DNA of 64,000 nt from NCBI RefSeq assembly GCF_004000805.1, contig NZ_BILY01000029.1, forward strand, positions 22,928 to 86,927, read 5' to 3'. Both the position numbers and the translations under genes were made by a program. The notes under the pieces are model-generated. The model saw nothing but the letters and a program-made list of their open reading frames with translations, did no database searches and had not been told where the DNA came from. Shown here in pieces: positions 39,434 through 50,317 of the stretch (its first letter is position 1; each line of letters opens with the position of its first letter). Source of the stretch: Paenibacillus glycanilyticus NBRC 16618 (GTDB lineage Bacteria > Bacillota > Bacilli > Paenibacillales > Paenibacillaceae).

Positions 39434-41026
39434 TTAGTTGTTTACGAAGTCTTCAGACGAATATTTCGGACGGCGCGGTTCGCTGCTGTTGCTGCGGCCT
39501 TCGCCGCTGCGTCCGCGTCCTCCACCGTTGTTGTCGCGATTGCGGTTTTCATAGCTGCCGCGGGATCCTCCGCCGCTGTTGCTGCGTCTGTCATCACGGC
39601 CGCGGTATCCGCCGCCGCCTTGACCGCCGCCGCGGTTGCCGCCGCCAAACGATCCGCCGGAGAAACGGCGACCATTCGAGCGGATATCCGGCTTGCGTTT
39701 TTTAGCGCGAAGCGGTTCTTCCGGCGTCAGTTCAACGCTAACGTCTTTCTTCTCGCCGGTAAGCAGCTTCAGAGCCGCTGCCATCAAATGCACGGAATCG
39801 TATTGCTCCAGCAATTGGATTGCGATGCCTTTGTACTCGGTGAAGTCTTCATTCTGAACAACTTCGAGCACGCGCTCAGCGGTAAGGCGTTGTTTGCCTT
39901 CGATCGCTTCGGCCAGGCTAGGCAAAGGCTTCTTGCTGATGCGTTGACGAGTAACCTTCTCGATGAAGTGAAGATGATCCACTTCGCGAGGCGTTACGAA
40001 AGAGTAAGCGGAGCCTTCTTTACCGGCACGGCCGGTACGGCCGATACGGTGAACGTAGCTCTCAGGGTCTTGCGGAAGGTCGAAGTTGATAACGTGAGTT
40101 ACGCCCGATACGTCGAGACCACGTGCTGCCACGTCTGTTGCCACGAGAACATCGATGCTGCCATCGCGGAATTTGCGCATAACGTTATCGCGCTGGTTCT
40201 GAGACAGGTCACCATGCAAGCCATCAGCCGAATATCCGCGTTTTTGCAGACCTTCGCTGAGCTCATCAACACGACGTTTCGTACGACCGAAAATGATTGC
40301 GAGTTCAGGCGATTCCATATCGAGCAAGCGGGCTAGCGCTTCGAATTTCTGACGCTCGTGAACTTCGAAATAATTTTGTTGAATCGTTGGTGCTGTAACT
40401 TGTTTTGAAATAACCGCTACATGCTCCGGATTTTTCAGGAATTGCTGTGCCAGCTTCTGAATGTTCGGAGGCATAGTTGCCGAGAACAGCAAAGTTTGGC
40501 GCTCTTCCGGCACTTGCTTCAGAATGGATTGGATATCCTCCATGAAGCCCATGTCCAGCATTTCGTCCGCTTCGTCAAGAACAACGGTACGTACATCTTC
40601 AAGCTTAATGGTCTTGCGGTTAATATGGTCGAGCAAACGGCCCGGTGTACCGATAATAATTTGCGGCTTCTTTTTCAGCGCGCGAATCTGGCGACCGATT
40701 TCTTGTCCGCCATAGATCGGCAGTGAACGAAGACCTTTGTATTTAGTCAGCTTCCCGATCTCGTCTGCTACTTGGATAGCAAGCTCGCGGGTTGGCGTCA
40801 TAATCAATGCAACGATACGTTCTTCACTAGTCGGAATTTTGTTAATAAGTGGAATTCCGAATGCAGCCGTTTTGCCTGTACCCGTCTGTGCTTGACCAAT
40901 CATATCGCTCCCCGCCATTGCAATTGGGATCGATTTGTCTTGGATTGGGGTAGATTCCTCAAATCCAAGCTCCGTAATTGCCTGCAACACTTTCGGTTCC
41001 AGGCCAAATTCAGCAAATGTTTTCAA
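39434..41026 (-). CDS. cshA: DEAD-box RNA helicase CshA
   Basis: A 530-residue helicase. AQTGTGKT, PTRELA, TPGRLLDH, VVLDEADEMLDMGFMEDI, SAT, ATDVAARGLDVSGV and HRIGRTGRAGKEG are all present; the C-terminal domain after residue 370 (LPSLAEAIEGKQRLTAERVLEVV) followed by a basic Gly/Arg/Ser tail is the CshA arrangement. It helps mRNA decay with the RNase Y complex, and cold adaptation. The start is TTG 41026 with GGAG 11 nt upstream. It is distinct from the helicase at 6037, which lacks the middle CshA domain. Confidence 0.93.
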   Translation of the reverse strand: MKTFAEFGLEPKVLQAITELGFEESTPIQDKSIPIAMAGSDMIGQAQTGTGKTAAFGIPLINKIPTSEERIVALIMTPTRELAIQVADEIGKLTKYKGLRSLPIYGGQEIGRQIRALKKKPQIIIGTPGRLLDHINRKTIKLEDVRTVVLDEADEMLDMGFMEDIQSILKQVPEERQTLLFSATMPPNIQKLAQQFLKNPEHVAVISKQVTAPTIQQNYFEVHERQKFEALARLLDMESPELAIIFGRTKRRVDELSEGLQKRGYSADGLHGDLSQNQRDNVMRKFRDGSIDVLVATDVAARGLDVSGVTHVINFDLPQDPESYVHRIGRTGRAGKEGSAYSFVTPREVDHLHFIEKVTRQRISKKPLPSLAEAIEGKQRLTAERVLEVVQNEDFTEYKGIAIQLLEQYDSVHLMAAALKLLTGEKKDVSVELTPEEPLRAKKRKPDIRSNGRRFSGGSFGGGNRGGGQGGGGYRGRDDRRSNSGGGSRGSYENRNRDNNGGGRGRSGEGRSNSSEPRRPKYSSEDFVNN

Positions 41027-41184
41027 ACTTTTCTCATACTCCTTTTATCTGCAGCCTACTAAAAAATATCCAAACCATTATAGCACATAACAACTTACGA
41101 ATACCAGCAATGGGCAAAAAGCCATACTACCATAGATTAACAACCGCTGATTTTCGGCGAATTCAATTATGGAGATTACCAAAA

Positions 41185-42024
41185 ATGAACAAATGGATTT
41201 TTAAACCTGCGGTTACCGCGGTAGTTATGACCATAGGCGCTTTGCTTATTGCCGGCGCGTTCAATTTGTTCCTGATTCCCCATCAATTGCTGAGCGGCGG
41301 CTTGTCCGGCGTTGCGATGATGATCGGCTATATTACCGGCGGAAATATCGGCTGGCTCTATTTGTTGCTTAATGTTCCGGTTCTAGTCTGGGGCTGGTTT
41401 ATTGTGGGAAGGCGATTTATCATTTGGAGCATGTACACCGTGCTGGCCTCAACGTTATTTCTCCAGCTCATTCCTGTCGCAGCCATTGCCAAAGATATCG
41501 TGCTTGGCTCTGTTTTTGGCGGCATTATACTTGGCATCGGCACCGGTATGACACTTCGGTACGGTGGCTCCTCAGGGGGATTTGACATCATCGCATCCAT
41601 TATAACACGAAAAAGGGACTTGCCCGTCGGTTCCATTATTTTCACCCTGAACGGTCTTGTCATCGCGGCCCTTGTCCTCTATACGCAGGATTGGAATCTG
41701 GCGCTCTACTCCCTGCTGTCCATCTATATCGCGGGGAAAGTGGTCGACATCATCCATGTCCGGCATATTAAAGTAACTGCCTTTATCATTACGACCAAGA
41801 CGGAAGAGATGCTTACGAAGCTGCTAAGCCATCCTCGCGGCATTACGATCATCAAGACCAGAGGCGCCTATACGTCCGCCGAGCAGGATATGCTGATGAC
41901 CGTCCGCACGCGGTACGAGCTTGCCGAGCTGCGAAAAACGATTGCCTCGATCGATAACCGCGCTTTCGTTAATATCGTGGAAACCGTCGGGGTTATAGGC
42001 GACTTCCGGCGGTCGAAGGATTAG
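41185..42024 (+). CDS. YitT-family membrane protein (DUF161 + DUF2179)
   Basis: A 279-residue protein. About five helices form DUF161 (GAFNLFLIPHQLLSGGLSGVAMMIGYITG and GTGMTLRYGGSSGGFDIIASII), followed by the cytoplasmic DUF2179 domain (VTAFIITTKTEEMLTKLLSHPRGITIIKTRGAYTS and the FVNIVETVGVIGDFRR end). Function unknown. The frame extends 69 codons upstream, but ATG 41185 has GGAG 10 nt before it and gives the family length. Divergent from cshA. Confidence 0.9.
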   Translation: MNKWIFKPAVTAVVMTIGALLIAGAFNLFLIPHQLLSGGLSGVAMMIGYITGGNIGWLYLLLNVPVLVWGWFIVGRRFIIWSMYTVLASTLFLQLIPVAAIAKDIVLGSVFGGIILGIGTGMTLRYGGSSGGFDIIASIITRKRDLPVGSIIFTLNGLVIAALVLYTQDWNLALYSLLSIYIAGKVVDIIHVRHIKVTAFIITTKTEEMLTKLLSHPRGITIIKTRGAYTSAEQDMLMTVRTRYELAELRKTIASIDNRAFVNIVETVGVIGDFRRSKD

Positions 42025-42167
42025 CCCAGTTATAATAGACAAACATGGAATCATATACATATCCCTATGTTTTTGCATTTCATCCTGTTATAATGTGGTT
42101 ATCCCGTTAACTTTGGTTTCTTGCCATATGATTTGCCCTGAACCTATGATGAAAGGGTGATGCTCAG

Positions 42168-42362
42168 GTGGATATGGAAACAGTCACATTGTCACAGATT
42201 GTGGAAAAGCTGGTGCCCGAGCTAAGTTCTTTCCTCACGAAGCGCGAGCTTGCGATTAACATCGTGCTGCGGGATGGATTAGCCGTTCTGGAACCGGAAG
42301 ATGCAAGGGAAATTGTGCAGCATAGCATTTGCGAGCATCAAATACAGGCTTTACTGCAATGA
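42168..42362 (+). CDS. Small conserved hypothetical protein, 64 aa
   Basis: An acidic, helical protein: MDMETVTLSQIVEKLVPEL, then ELAINIVLRDGLAVLEPEDAREIVQ. GTG 42168 is preferred (GAAAGGG 10 nt upstream); ATG 42174 is possible. No family recognised and no membrane segment. It has its own terminator. Confidence 0.6.
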   Translation: MDMETVTLSQIVEKLVPELSSFLTKRELAINIVLRDGLAVLEPEDAREIVQHSICEHQIQALLQ

Positions 42363-42390
42363 CAAAATGGGGTATAAAATCTAGAAAGTT

Positions 42391-42423
42391 AGCCTGCCGG
42401 CTTTAAGCCGGCAGGCTTTTTGT
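42391..42423 (+). terminator. Terminator
   Basis: AGCCTGCCGGC pairs perfectly with GCCGGCAGGCT around TTTAA, then T-rich. Confidence 0.88.
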
Positions 42424-42546
42424 TTGCGCCCAAGACATGAAACAATTGCCTGCTTAGAAAGAGGCCTGACCGAAAAAAATAATGCCATGATTCCTTCTTC
42501 TGCTTTATAATTTGGATGAAAACGCTAACGGGGAGAGGGCATAATT

Positions 42547-43734
42547 ATGGACATTATCTTTTCGACGCTGATGCTTTTGTATCATCTTGTTACGGGAACG
42601 GGAGAAGAAAATGCCGCCTCGAAACAGCTAGCTGCCTCTCTTTTTAACGCAGCCGCAGGAAAAACGATTATCCAAGCCGTACCGGCAATGACCACCGCAA
42701 CGCCAGAAGCGCTCAGAGACGGCTTTAAGGCCGATCCCCAGCCGGATGCCCCAACCGTCAAAGGCGTCTACGTAACGGCTTACAGTGCCGGTGGATCGCG
42801 TCTGAACTCTCTGCTGAAGCTAATGGACGATACAGAGCTTAACAGCATGGTCATCGACATTAAAGATGATAACGGATACATAACCTATCCGACGCAAGCG
42901 CCCGAGCTGCTGAAGCTTGGCACCACGCAGAAATACATCTCTAACATCCAGGCCCTGATGTCCAAGCTGGAGGCTCACAAGGTCTATCCGATTGCCCGGA
43001 TTGTCGTCTTCAAGGATACGGTTCTGGCGAAAAAGCATCCCGAGTACTCCTACCGTTACGCGGACGGCTCCTTATGGGCTAACGGCAAAGGAGACAGCTT
43101 CGTAAATCCGTATATCTGCGAAGTCTGGGACTATAATGTCGCAGTTGCCAAGGAAGCCGTGAAATTAGGCTTTAAAGAAATCCAATTCGACTACGTCCGC
43201 TTCCCGGAAGGATTCGAGAAAAAGGCGGATTCGCTAACGTTCACCAAAACCGAACAAAGCCGGGTTGACGCAGTAGCCGGCTTCGTGAAATACGCACGGG
43301 AGCAGCTCGAGCCGCTTGGCGTTCGGGTTTCCGTCGATATATTCGGCTATGCCGCGTCCGTGCCTGCCGCTGAAGGCATTGGCCAAGACTTTGTTAAGAT
43401 ATCAAGCGATGTTCACGTTATCTCTCCTATGATCTATCCAAGCCATTACGGCGCAGGGTGGTTCGACCAGCAGGATCCGGACAAGAGTCCGTATGCCACC
43501 ATTGCCGGAGCAATGAAGGATACGCATAAAAAGCTCGATCCGATCGGAGACAAGAAGCCGATCATCCGTCCTTGGATTCAGGACTTCACTGCCAGCTGGC
43601 TGGGCAAAGGGCATTATATCAAGTACGGCCCTGCGGAGGTGGAAGCCCAAATCAAAGCCCTCCATGACGCCGGAGTTGACGAATACCTGTTATGGAATGC
43701 CGGAAACAATTATTCTGAGGGCGTCAAATACTGA
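42547..43734 (+). CDS. Putative glycoside hydrolase (DUF4015)
   Basis: A 395-residue protein. After a hydrophobic N-terminus and a linker of about 70 residues comes a barrel domain starting VKGVYVTAYSAGG, with SMVIDIKDDNGYITYPT, IARIVVFKDTVLAKKHPEY, KEIQFDYVRFPE, VDIFGYAAS and ISPMIYPSHYG; this is the DUF4015 putative glycoside hydrolase family. Acidic residues in DIKDDNG and FDYVRFP are plausible catalytic positions. Substrate unknown, perhaps cell-wall or extracellular polysaccharide. GGAGAGGG lies 7 nt before the ATG. Confidence 0.87.
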   Translation: MDIIFSTLMLLYHLVTGTGEENAASKQLAASLFNAAAGKTIIQAVPAMTTATPEALRDGFKADPQPDAPTVKGVYVTAYSAGGSRLNSLLKLMDDTELNSMVIDIKDDNGYITYPTQAPELLKLGTTQKYISNIQALMSKLEAHKVYPIARIVVFKDTVLAKKHPEYSYRYADGSLWANGKGDSFVNPYICEVWDYNVAVAKEAVKLGFKEIQFDYVRFPEGFEKKADSLTFTKTEQSRVDAVAGFVKYAREQLEPLGVRVSVDIFGYAASVPAAEGIGQDFVKISSDVHVISPMIYPSHYGAGWFDQQDPDKSPYATIAGAMKDTHKKLDPIGDKKPIIRPWIQDFTASWLGKGHYIKYGPAEVEAQIKALHDAGVDEYLLWNAGNNYSEGVKY

Positions 43735-43748
43735 CGCTCCGACGCTCC

Positions 43749-43845
43749 GGTTATTTCGGTCGGTCGTTCCTTGCGGGTTGTTTCTTGATCAACTTGTTAT
43801 TGGTTGAAACAAACGCGCAAAAGTCACGCCCGACTCGAAATAACC
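43749..43845. repeat. 97-nt imperfect palindrome / structured element
   Basis: GGTTATTTCG-GTCGG (43749-43763) pairs with CCGAC-T-CGAAATAACC (43830-43845), one bulged base, a 15-bp outer stem. Inside, TTGCG and GTTGTTTC pair loosely with GAAACAAAC and CGCAA. It lies between convergent genes, is not followed by a T run, and precedes a separate terminator. It may be a small non-autonomous palindromic repeat or a structured 3' end. Confidence 0.5.
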
Positions 43846-43872
43846 TCCGCTGACCATTAAAACCAATTCAAT

Positions 43873-43915
43873 AAAAAAGGCTTCTTCGATCAATTACGGA
43901 TCGAAGAAGCCTTTC
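43873..43915. terminator. Bidirectional terminator
   Basis: AAAGGCTTCTTCGATC pairs perfectly (16 bp) with GATCGAAGAAGCCTTT; A/T runs on both sides. Confidence 0.88.
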
Positions 43916-43931
43916 TTAAATTCTGTATAAA

Positions 43932-46900
43932 TTACTCAACAATAGCCTTACCTTTTTTCTTGCGGTTGAACAATTCATAGACCATCGGTACGAAAATCAA
44001 TGTCAACAACGTCGAGCTGATCAGACCGCCGATAACGGTGATCGCCATCCCTTTCGAGATCAGGCCGCCCGATTCGAAACCAAACGCCAGCGGCAGAAGC
44101 GCGCCAACCGTAGCGATAGCGGTCATCAGGATTGGACGCAGACGAGTGCCCGCTGCTTCAAGCAGCGCTTCGCGAACGGTCAAGCCTTCTTTTTGCTTCT
44201 GAATGACGCGGTCTACGAGTACGATCGCATTCGTTACCACGATACCGATAAGCATCAGCATACCGATCAGAGCGGTCACGCTGATTGTCTCCCCTGCGAT
44301 CCACAAGCCAACCAATGCACCGATAACGGTGAACGGCAGCGAGAACAGGATGGCAAACGGTGTAAGCCCTCCGCCGAATGTGATAACAAGAACCAGGTAA
44401 ACAACAGCGATAGCGGCAAGCATAGCCAAGCCAAGCTGCATAAACGATTCTTGCATGTCTTCCGTTACGCCGCCCATTTTGATCTCAACGCCTGCCGGCA
44501 GCTTCATGCCGTCAATCGTTTTCTGAAGATCCGAGGACACGGCGCTAACATTGGACGATACCACGTCAGCCGTTACTTCCGCATTGATGCGGTCGTCAAG
44601 ACGGGTAATCGTGTTCGGAGACTTGCCTTCTTCAATGGTAACAACATCCTTCAGAGCTACCTCTGCGCCGGTAACAGGCGATTTAAGCTTGACGTTTTCC
44701 AGGTCGGACTTTTCCTTGTACGTCTTTGTATCCACTTTAACGTATACATTTACGTCTTCATTGTTTTTCTTGATTGTCGTCAATACCGGATTTTCTCTAA
44801 CCGGACTAAGCGCCATTGCCACTTGACCGGCAGTCAGGCCATATTGGCTAAGCTTCGCTTGATCCGCTACGATGCGGTATTGCTCATAACGCTCGGAGAG
44901 GCTCGAGTCCACTTTCTCCAGATCTTTATTTTCTTTCAGCTTGTTCATCAGATCGGCAACAACGGGATCAAGCGAATCCATATCCGGACCGTATACGACC
45001 ATCGAGATCGTCGAACCGCCTACGCCGCCGCCAGCACCGAAGTTCTGCTCTTTCCATTCGCCTTTGCCGCCCAGCTTCTGAAGCAGCGGAACGATCTGGT
45101 CCTTCTCTTCGGAGAAGTTCTTCATGTCTTCATCGTAAGTCAGGTTAAACAAAGCTTGCTTCGATGCGCCGGGGCTCATCGGATTCTGTCCGCCTACCGC
45201 GTACTGCACGATATCAATGCCTTCGCGCTTCATCAGTTCTTTTTCCGCATTCAGCGCCATTTCCTCAACCTGCTCCTTCGTTTCGCCCGGAGCCGGGTTG
45301 TAAGTCACGATCATCGACTTCTGCTCATCGCCAGGCAGGAAGCTCATGCCGATCAGCGGCGTTAGCGAGAGGCTGCCTACAAGCAGAACAATCGCGATAA
45401 GGGAGGTAACGACTTTATGGTTAAGCGACCATGACAGAATGCCTTTGTACCAGGTTGCCAGTCGGCCATGCTTGTCGTGGTCTACAGCCTTGCCTTCCTT
45501 GATGCCGTTCTTGAACATCATATGAGCCAGCATTGGTACGACGGTAATCGCAACAAGCAAGGAGGCGAGCAGGGCGAATACGACGGTCAAGGCAAACGGC
45601 GTGAAGATCTCGCCAACCATGCCGGATACGAACGACAGCGGAAGGAATACGGCAATCGTTACAATCGTCGAGGACATGATCGGAACGAACATTTCGCGGG
45701 TCGCATCCAGAATCAATTCTTTGCCTTTCAACCTCTCGCCTTTAAGCGCCATACGGCGGTACACGTTCTCGATAACGACAATCGAGTCGTCGATAACCCG
45801 CCCGATCGCGATTGTCATAGCGCCAAGCGTCATAATATTAAGCGTAATATCCATCCGGCTCAAGATGAGCAGCGCAATCAGAATCGACAATGGAATCGAT
45901 ACGACAGCAATAATCGTGGAACGGATGTCGCGCAGGAAGATCATGATGATGAGCACCGCGAACAAAGCACCGATAACCGCTTTCGTGATCATCGTCTCAA
46001 CCGATTTCTCAATCGGTTTGCCTTGGTCGAGCGTTGTAACGATCGTCAGGCCATCGTTCTTCTCTTCCATAACCTTAATGGCATCCTTCACGTTGTTAAC
46101 AACGTCAACCGTATTGGCATCCGCCGCTTTTACAATGTTAATGCCGATGGAATCCTTGCCGTTCGTGCGGGATACCGATTCCGCTTTGCCTTCAACCGTC
46201 AGCTTCGCCACATCGCTAAGCTTAACGTTCGGCATCAGAATCAGATTGTTCAGATCTTCTTCCGTAGATACGTTGCCGTCAACAACTACCGCTTTCTCGG
46301 TATCGCCGAACTCGAAGATCCCAAGCGGAGCTTTCATTGCGGAGGCTTGAATGATGCCTTTCACGGCATCTTCCGTCAGGCCAAGCTGCGCAAGCTTAGC
46401 TTGATCGAACGCAAGCTGCCCTTGCATCACGTTCTGGCCGGAAATCTGAACATCCGCCACGCCAGAAATCCCTTGCAGTTCAGGCAAAACGCTGGAGTTG
46501 ACCAGATCGGTCAGCTGCGCCAGATCCTGCTTGTCGTTCGCGAAGCTAAGAGAAATGACCGGGAAGGCATTCAGGCTGATCCGGGATACATCCGGATCTT
46601 GCGCTCCTTCAGGCAATTTCAAGTCAGCAAGAAGGCTTTTTACATCGCTTTCCGCCTTATCCATATCGGTACCGAATTTATATTGAATGATGACCGACGA
46701 TGCATTCTCGAAGGAGGTCGAGCTGACGCTATCTACCCCTTCCATATTCCGTGTCTGCTGCTCGATTGGCTTCGTAACTTTCTCCATCACTTCTTCCGGC
46801 GCTGCGCCGGGCAGCACCGTGGTTACGCTGACGATTGGCACCGTAATGTCCGGCAGCGTCTCCATCTTCATGTTCAGGCCGGAGTACAGGCCCGCGAACA

Positions 46901-46967
46901 GGACGATAACCGTCATGATCCATAAAGCAAATTTGTTATTCAGCGAAAACTTGATAATGCTCTTCAA
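43932..46967 (-). CDS. swrC: RND-family efflux pump, SwrC/AcrB type
   Basis: A 1011-residue inner-membrane pump. Twelve predicted helices in two repeats with two large extracellular loops; opening IIKFSLNNKFALWIMTVIVLFAGLYSGLNMKMETLPDITVPIVSVTTVLPGAAPEEV, the TM4 motif TLGAMTIAIGRVIDDSIVVIENVYR supplies the proton-relay aspartates, and TM10 has LIGMLMLIGIVVTNAIVLVDRV. Nearest known function is B. subtilis SwrC/YerP (surfactin self-resistance, swarming). No adaptor or outer-membrane partner is expected in a monoderm. It ends a block with two two-component systems and likely exports amphipathic compounds. Confidence 0.9.
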   Translation of the reverse strand: MKSIIKFSLNNKFALWIMTVIVLFAGLYSGLNMKMETLPDITVPIVSVTTVLPGAAPEEVMEKVTKPIEQQTRNMEGVDSVSSTSFENASSVIIQYKFGTDMDKAESDVKSLLADLKLPEGAQDPDVSRISLNAFPVISLSFANDKQDLAQLTDLVNSSVLPELQGISGVADVQISGQNVMQGQLAFDQAKLAQLGLTEDAVKGIIQASAMKAPLGIFEFGDTEKAVVVDGNVSTEEDLNNLILMPNVKLSDVAKLTVEGKAESVSRTNGKDSIGINIVKAADANTVDVVNNVKDAIKVMEEKNDGLTIVTTLDQGKPIEKSVETMITKAVIGALFAVLIIMIFLRDIRSTIIAVVSIPLSILIALLILSRMDITLNIMTLGAMTIAIGRVIDDSIVVIENVYRRMALKGERLKGKELILDATREMFVPIMSSTIVTIAVFLPLSFVSGMVGEIFTPFALTVVFALLASLLVAITVVPMLAHMMFKNGIKEGKAVDHDKHGRLATWYKGILSWSLNHKVVTSLIAIVLLVGSLSLTPLIGMSFLPGDEQKSMIVTYNPAPGETKEQVEEMALNAEKELMKREGIDIVQYAVGGQNPMSPGASKQALFNLTYDEDMKNFSEEKDQIVPLLQKLGGKGEWKEQNFGAGGGVGGSTISMVVYGPDMDSLDPVVADLMNKLKENKDLEKVDSSLSERYEQYRIVADQAKLSQYGLTAGQVAMALSPVRENPVLTTIKKNNEDVNVYVKVDTKTYKEKSDLENVKLKSPVTGAEVALKDVVTIEEGKSPNTITRLDDRINAEVTADVVSSNVSAVSSDLQKTIDGMKLPAGVEIKMGGVTEDMQESFMQLGLAMLAAIAVVYLVLVITFGGGLTPFAILFSLPFTVIGALVGLWIAGETISVTALIGMLMLIGIVVTNAIVLVDRVIQKQKEGLTVREALLEAAGTRLRPILMTAIATVGALLPLAFGFESGGLISKGMAITVIGGLISSTLLTLIFVPMVYELFNRKKKGKAIVE

Positions 46968-47003
46968 ACCTTCCCACTCCTTCTCTATTATCTGCTCTTG
47001 CTC

Positions 47004-47670
<667 letters not shown>

Positions 47671-47693
<23 letters not shown>

Positions 47694-49152
47694 GCTCTAT
47701 CACCACCGTTCTAACCGGCTCCGCTCTGGGGAGAAGGAAGCAGAATCTTGCTCCTCCGCCTTCCGCATTTTCCGCCCAGACCGTACCGCCATGCCCTTCA
47801 ATAATTTGTTTGACAATAGCAAGACCTAACCCGCTTCCCCCCGTCTCGGAGTTCCGGGATTGCTCTGCCCTGTAGAACCGGTCGAAGATATACGGAAGAT
47901 CTTCCTTCTCAATCCCGGGTCCCGTGTCCTCGACGGCAACGAGCACTTCGCTTCCTCTCTCCCGAACCGATACCGTAACCCTCTTGTCCGCGGATTCCGG
48001 GAGCTGGCCCATATACTTCTCGCTGTTGTTCAAAATATTCGTCAATACCCGTCCAAGCTTGTCCGGATCGGCCGCGATAAGCAGCTGCTCGCTGGGAGGA
48101 GCCTCAAACCTGAGCTGCACGCCCGACTTTTCCAGATCAAACCGCTGCTCCTCCAGGTAATGCCCTAAATATTTGACCGAATCGATCGTTTTGAAATCAA
48201 AGGCTACCTTGTGCAAATCCAGTTTGGAAAACAAAAATAATTCGTCAATCAATTGATCCATGTCGTTAGCCTTGTGATAAATGGTCTCCATATAACGCTG
48301 GCGCTTCTCGTCCGTGTTGGCGATGCCGTCCATAATGCCTTCCACATAGCCTTTAATCGCGGAGATCGGCGTCTTCAAATCATGCGAGATATGGGATAGC
48401 AGCTGCTTCCGGTTTTCCTCGTATTGCAAGCTTTGATCGATGGACTGCTTGAGCTGGATCCTCATCGCTTCGAAAGCCGCGGCAAGCTGGCCAACTTCGC
48501 CTTTGCTCTTAACAACAACCTTTTGCGATAAATCGCCGTCTTTGATCTGCAGGGCAGCCGTCTTCAGCGCATGAATCGGCCGAATGATGCTTCGGGATAC
48601 ATAATAGGTCAGAATCAGACTGGATAATCCTATAAACGCGATAAAGATCAAAGTTCCAATGGGCCTCCAAAGCGGCGGCACCACATCGTAACGGCGAAGC
48701 AGCAGCATCTGTCCGTTATGCCCGTCCGGATACCGAAAGGCGATATCGTTGACTTGGAACTTGAAAGCTCTGAAAGATACCGTGTCCGGGGACTTGTCAA
48801 ACAAACCTTGCCAATCCTCATGCGGTGACAGTTCCTTCAAAAATACCGGAACCTCCGTTACGATTCCATCCTTCGTCATAATGAGGCCCGCCCATTGGTC
48901 AGCCAGCCTCCGCTGAAGCTTATCCGTATAAGCAGGGGACGACAGCTTGTCGGTATCATTCTCGAGAACGTATTTCAATTCACCGTAAATAAGGGACTGG
49001 TTCGTCTTTTCCTCCTTCTCCACGCGGAAATATTCCCTCAAATCCTGCATGCCTCCGGCATAAAGCACAAACACGACAAAACCCAAGATCAAGACCATCG
49101 GCAGAAAAACCATGGCCAAATACGACATGTACAGCTTCACTCGTATGGACAA
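47671..49152 (-). CDS. Sensor histidine kinase
   Basis: A 493-residue kinase. TM1 (YLAMVFLPMVLILGFVVFVLYAGG), extracellular sensor of about 130 residues, TM2 (IGTLIFIAFIGLSSLILTYYV), HAMP (IIRPIHALKTAALQIKDGDLSQ), HisKA with phospho-His in LLSHISHDLKTPISAIKG, and HATPase with ILNNSEKY, DTGPGIEKEDL and GGSGLGLAIVKQI. The start is TTG 49152 with AGGGTGAG upstream. It is paired with the overlapping response regulator. The extracellular domain has no recognisable ligand fold. Confidence 0.9.
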
Positions 49153-49243
49153 CCGTACTCACCCTGACTGCGGAAGTTTTGAATCTATCGTTTATCATAA
49201 CCGTGAATTCTAAACGAACTCGAAAGCATTTCTTACAAAGTTC

Positions 49244-50317
49244 TTACAAATGGCTCCTCATTGCAGGAAGAGTTACGATAAAGACGGAGCCATGGCCAAG
49301 CTCGCTTTCCACGACAACGGTGCCCTGATGCATCTCGACGATTTTTTTCACCAGCGACAGCCCAAGTCCGCTTCCCCCAACCTTGCGGCTTCTTGCCTTG
49401 TCTGATTTGAAAAAGCGATCGAAAATAAGCTCGTGCTGATCGGCGGCAATGCCGATCCCGGTATCTTTGATCCGGAATTCCACAAAGCTCCCTTTTCGCC
49501 TTAAAGTAACGTCAATCTGACCGCCTTCCGGCGTAAACTTGATGCTGTTGCTGATCAGATTAATCCAAACCTGACTGAGCAGATCTTCATCGGCTTCAAC
49601 GTAAACATCGTCCAGATCCGCATTAAGTTCAATGGATTTCCCCGTCCATTGCGGCTCGCAAGAAAGAATAAGCGTTCCGAGCTGTCGGTCCAGCCGGTAA
49701 CGCTTAGGCTCAAAGGGATGCTTCTCCGAATCAAGCGAGGCAAGCCGGAGCAGGTTCTCGCTGAGCTTGGACAGCCTGGAGCTTTCACCTTCGATAATAC
49801 GCAAATATTTCATCCTGGTGTCAGAATCAAGCGACTGGTTCTGCAGCGCACGCGCAAATCCGCTGATGGAGGTAAGGGGCGTCTGGATTTCATGCGAAAC
49901 GTCAGAAATAAACTCCTGCCGAAGCTCCTCCAGCTTCTCGAGTCCGTCCGCCATGAGGTTAATCTCGTCAAGAATTTCCATGTACCTTGGATCCATCTTG
50001 CCGAAGTTGAGACGCACCTTGAAATCCCCTTGAGCAATCCGTCTAAGCGCTTCTCTCATCGAATTCGTAAATTCCTTCTGCCTCTTATGGAAAAAGAAGA
50101 AGCCGATCAACTGGATCACAAGCCCCATCAAAAAGAAACCGCCCAGCAGATTCAACAGTTGAGCGACATAATGATGTGGAGTCCAATCGATTTGGTTGTA
50201 TAGCCAGTGACTAAAAAAATAAACGGCAGTCCAGCATGCCGTAACAAATGAAAGCATGAGGCTGAATTGGCCTATTCTTACGAGAACTTTAAGTACAACC
50301 TTAAGCTTCTCCTTCAA
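49244..50317 (-). CDS. Sensor histidine kinase with minimal extracellular loop
   Basis: A 357-residue kinase. Two helices (about 16-38 and 50-75) are separated by only about a dozen residues (YNQIDWTPHH), so the sensor is effectively intramembrane, as in BceS/LiaS-type kinases. A HAMP-like linker follows, then HisKA EFISDVSHEIQTPLTSISGFARA and HATPase NLISNSIKFTPEGG, DTGIGIAADQ and GGSGLGLSLVKKI. The start overlaps the response regulator stop by 4 bp (ATGA). With the BmrA-like gene upstream, this suggests detection of membrane-damaging compounds. Confidence 0.9.
   Translation of the reverse strand: MKEKLKVVLKVLVRIGQFSLMLSFVTACWTAVYFFSHWLYNQIDWTPHHYVAQLLNLLGGFFLMGLVIQLIGFFFFHKRQKEFTNSMREALRRIAQGDFKVRLNFGKMDPRYMEILDEINLMADGLEKLEELRQEFISDVSHEIQTPLTSISGFARALQNQSLDSDTRMKYLRIIEGESSRLSKLSENLLRLASLDSEKHPFEPKRYRLDRQLGTLILSCEPQWTGKSIELNADLDDVYVEADEDLLSQVWINLISNSIKFTPEGGQIDVTLRRKGSFVEFRIKDTGIGIAADQHELIFDRFFKSDKARSRKVGGSGLGLSLVKKIVEMHQGTVVVESELGHGSVFIVTLPAMRSHL

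Noticed and set aside
44193..46925. Long open frames antisense to the RND pump gene
   Set aside because: His/Arg/Asn-rich shadow translations with no family resemblance or ribosome sites.
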